DNA of 64,000 nt from Amyelois transitella. Lineage: Eukaryota > Arthropoda > Insecta > Lepidoptera > Pyralidae. Of the stretch, positions 62,107 through 64,000 are shown in pieces. Both the position numbers and the translations under genes were made by a program. Within the stretch, counting starts at the first letter, position 1. Each line of letters opens with the position of its first letter. The notes beneath the pieces were generated by a model. That model had not been told where the DNA came from. It made no database searches and worked only from the letters and a program-made list of their open reading frames with translations. The stretch is taken from positions 12,772,001-12,836,000 of the forward strand of contig NC_083535.1 in NCBI RefSeq assembly GCF_032362555.1. The letters run 5' to 3'.

Positions 62107-62512
62107 CACAATAAGGCGGGTCGGCGCGTTGCAAATACATAGATGAATAGAATAGAATAGATTTATTTTCAAAATTCATCACCACTTAAATCTAATTATA
62201 ACTACTACCGCTTCCAAAGCGCATGTGTAGAAGAAGCGGCGGAACAAACTACACTGCAGCATTTTCATCGGACGTCAATTTACAAATATAGATCACTTAA
62301 ATCTAAATTGTGTCTTGAATGCACATTGTCTATATTAAAAACATGAATAAATGTAGAACTAATGAAGACTGATGACTGACTGAACTGATGAAGTCTCTAA
62401 AGGTAAATTCACAATAGGGCGGGTCGGCGCGTTGCAAATACATAGACATGAAGTCTCTAAAGGTAAATACACACTACTACGGGTCGACGCGTTGCAACTC
62501 CTATCTGGTGCG
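62106..62512 (+). repeat. Tandem GC-rich repeat split by a D-tail
   Basis: Three units containing GGGCGGGTCGGCGCGTTGCA (62112, 62414 and a variant at 62478). Units 2 and 3 also share GAAGTCTCTAAAGGTAAA. A minus-strand D-tail (62145-62345) interrupts unit 1. Confidence 0.85.
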
Positions 62513-62699
62513 GGTAGGCAACAATGGCATAACGCCAATTTAGGCCTTCCACCGTCGCGTCGTACATCTTGAATGCGTTTTCGCCCTAAATCCGTACGGT
62601 CTAGTGAGTACTCGGAACAATAACGACTGAGTCGTGATTCTAGTCTGTCGGGCTATGAACGTGCTTACTTAATTAGTGGTCGATGTGTTTGTGGTCCAG

Positions 62700-62702
<3 letters not shown>

Positions 62703-62789
<87 letters not shown>

Positions 62790-63080
62790 GACGTGACCAT
62801 ATATATATATATATTATATATACATATATATATGGTCACGTCTATATCCCTTGCGGGGACAGACAGAGCCAACAGTCTTGAAAAGACTGAATGGCCACGT
62901 TCAGCTATTTGGCTTAATTATAGAATTGATATTCAAATAGTGACAGGTTGCTAGGCAATCGCCTAAAAAAGAATTCCAAGTTTGTAAGCCTATCCCTTAG
63001 TCGCCTTTTACGACACCCACGGGAAGGAGATGGAGTGGTCCTATTCTTTTTTGTATTTGTGCCGGGAACCACACGGCACT
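62703..63080 (-). repeat. (TA)n tract with A-SINE and inverted SINE tail
   Basis: (TA)n 62703-62830. A full minus-strand A-SINE runs 62833-63080. Just before it, TATAGACGTGACCATATA (62787-62804) is the inverse of its own end, so the two form a hairpin across the TA tract. Confidence 0.88.
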
Positions 63081-63329
63081 TGTGGTCCAGTGATGGATTA
63101 TATTGTTATACTATGTCTTGTGTAGGCTATATATTAATTTAACGCTGACGTCAGTATGAAGTTAGTATGACTGACTGAAAGGAATGAATGCCGAAATCGC
63201 CAAAAACAGGACCAAGTGGTAAGAGAAATGTCGGAAGTCGAACCCCGGGCTCCGAAACACTTTTGCAACCGGGAAGACGCATAGATGAAAGAGTTTAGTA
63301 TAAAGTTACTTTAGTTTAGTTATTTTATG

Positions 63330-63630
63330 TGTGCCGTGTGGTTCCCGGCATTAAAAGAAAAAAGGTATAAGGCCACTCCATCCCTTTCTTATGGATGTCG
63401 TAAAAGGCGACTAAGGGATAGGTATAGGTAGGAAGATATAGATAACTTGGGATTCTTATTTTAGGCGATGATTTTTTCAGCAGCTTGGCTTGATGATAGA
63501 ATTGAGATTCAAATGTCACTATTTGAATCTCAATTCTATCATCAAGCCAAGCTGCTGAAAAAATCATCGCCTAAAAGAAGAATCCCAAGTTAATAAACCT
63601 ATCCCTTAGTCGCCTTTAACGACATCCATA
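63330..63630. repeat. A-SINE palindrome with 71-bp arms
   Basis: Arms 63444-63514 and 63521-63591 are complementary at 70 of 71 positions by eye, loop GTCACT. Outer parts are an A-SINE 5' end (63332 on) and an inverted one (to about 63628). Confidence 0.93.
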
Positions 63631-63949
63631 CATACAAATACAAATGGGATTATATAAACAACCCATTGAAATAATTGCAATGTATGTATGTATGTTGGTG
63701 AGGGTATGTAGAAATATTACGAGATATCTCAATAAATATTAGTAATAAATAGTTGTCAGCTTATTTTTTTTTTCTTTTTTGTTACTTATTCAAGGAAAAT
63801 TCTAAATGATAAGTGCCACTCAAAAGCTTCCGAGAATAGATAAAACAAAGTGTTTGTCAGGGATCATAATGAATTGTCCAATTTATGTTTGACTGTTATA
63901 TTTTTTTTTATATTCTCTGGGATATCGTATTTTTCCCTATTATCATTTA

Positions 63950-64000
63950 CTAGCTGTGCCCGCGACTTCGTCCGCGTGGAATAGTTATTTTGGGCATCAT
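63950..64000 (-). mobile_element. Hel-1 Helitron-like element (cut by window end)
   Basis: CTAGCTGTGCCCGCGACTTC following an A, the reversed Hel-1 3' end with its hairpin. Confidence 0.78.

Noticed and set aside
62669..62954. Ile/Tyr repeat frames
   Set aside because: Translation of a (TA)n microsatellite.

Overview
The window is nuclear DNA of a lepidopteran (moth or butterfly), judged from the gene set, AT-rich introns and the dense insect repeat families. The evidence is AT-rich introns with GT..AG borders, four conserved animal genes, and retroposons with (ATGT)n tails that I associate with Lepidoptera; the species cannot be named. Gene layout: (1) 2039-25080, minus strand: a MAP3K of the DLK/LZK (MAP3K12/13, insect wallenda) type. 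Its non-coding exon is at about 25080-24930, its coding exons are at 24293-24122, 8849-8676, 6677-6476 and 2377-2039, and it runs off the left edge. (2) 25881-26870, plus strand: a single-exon PEX16 (peroxisome biogenesis), head-to-head with the kinase. (3) 38259-50028, minus strand: ArfGAP1 in eight coding exons, 338 aa predicted. (4) 51801-53244, plus strand: the first two coding exons of a PTP1B/TC-PTP-type phosphatase (Ptp61F-like), head-to-head with ArfGAP1 and continuing past the right edge. (5) 35151-37203: a complete IS630/Tc1/mariner-type DNA transposon with a 457-aa transposase and 94-bp terminal repeats identical by eye. The genes do not form a pathway; they are two divergent pairs of housekeeping or signalling genes separated by repeats. 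Repeat names used below are local labels. A-SINE: about 260 bp, 5' GCCGTGTGGTTCCCGGCACC to a 3' (TATG)n tail, about 40 copies. B-RTE: 3' end of an RTE-like LINE with the same kind of tail, more than 20 copies. T-SINE and J-SINE: two tRNA-derived SINEs. D-, I- and K-tails: three LINE 3' ends with AATAAA-rich tails. Hel-1 to Hel-5: five non-autonomous Helitron-like families (5'-TC...CTAG-3' between A and T). Several MITEs, a mariner remnant, a hAT MITE, a 5S rRNA-derived repeat, minisatellites and perfect hairpins are also present. The most notable observations are: a tandem series of decaying copies of the kinase catalytic-loop exon; a B-RTE insertion whose target-site duplication contains the kinase exon 2 splice donor; two independent partial tandem duplications around ArfGAP1 exons; a phase-compatible candidate alternative first exon for the kinase; an unlisted 50-codon mini-gene with TATA box and poly(A) signal; a retroposed mRNA 3' end inside a SINE; a common 3' end for A-SINE and B-RTE; and a 71-bp near-perfect SINE palindrome. 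All alignments were made by eye, so identities and exact boundaries are approximate unless stated.
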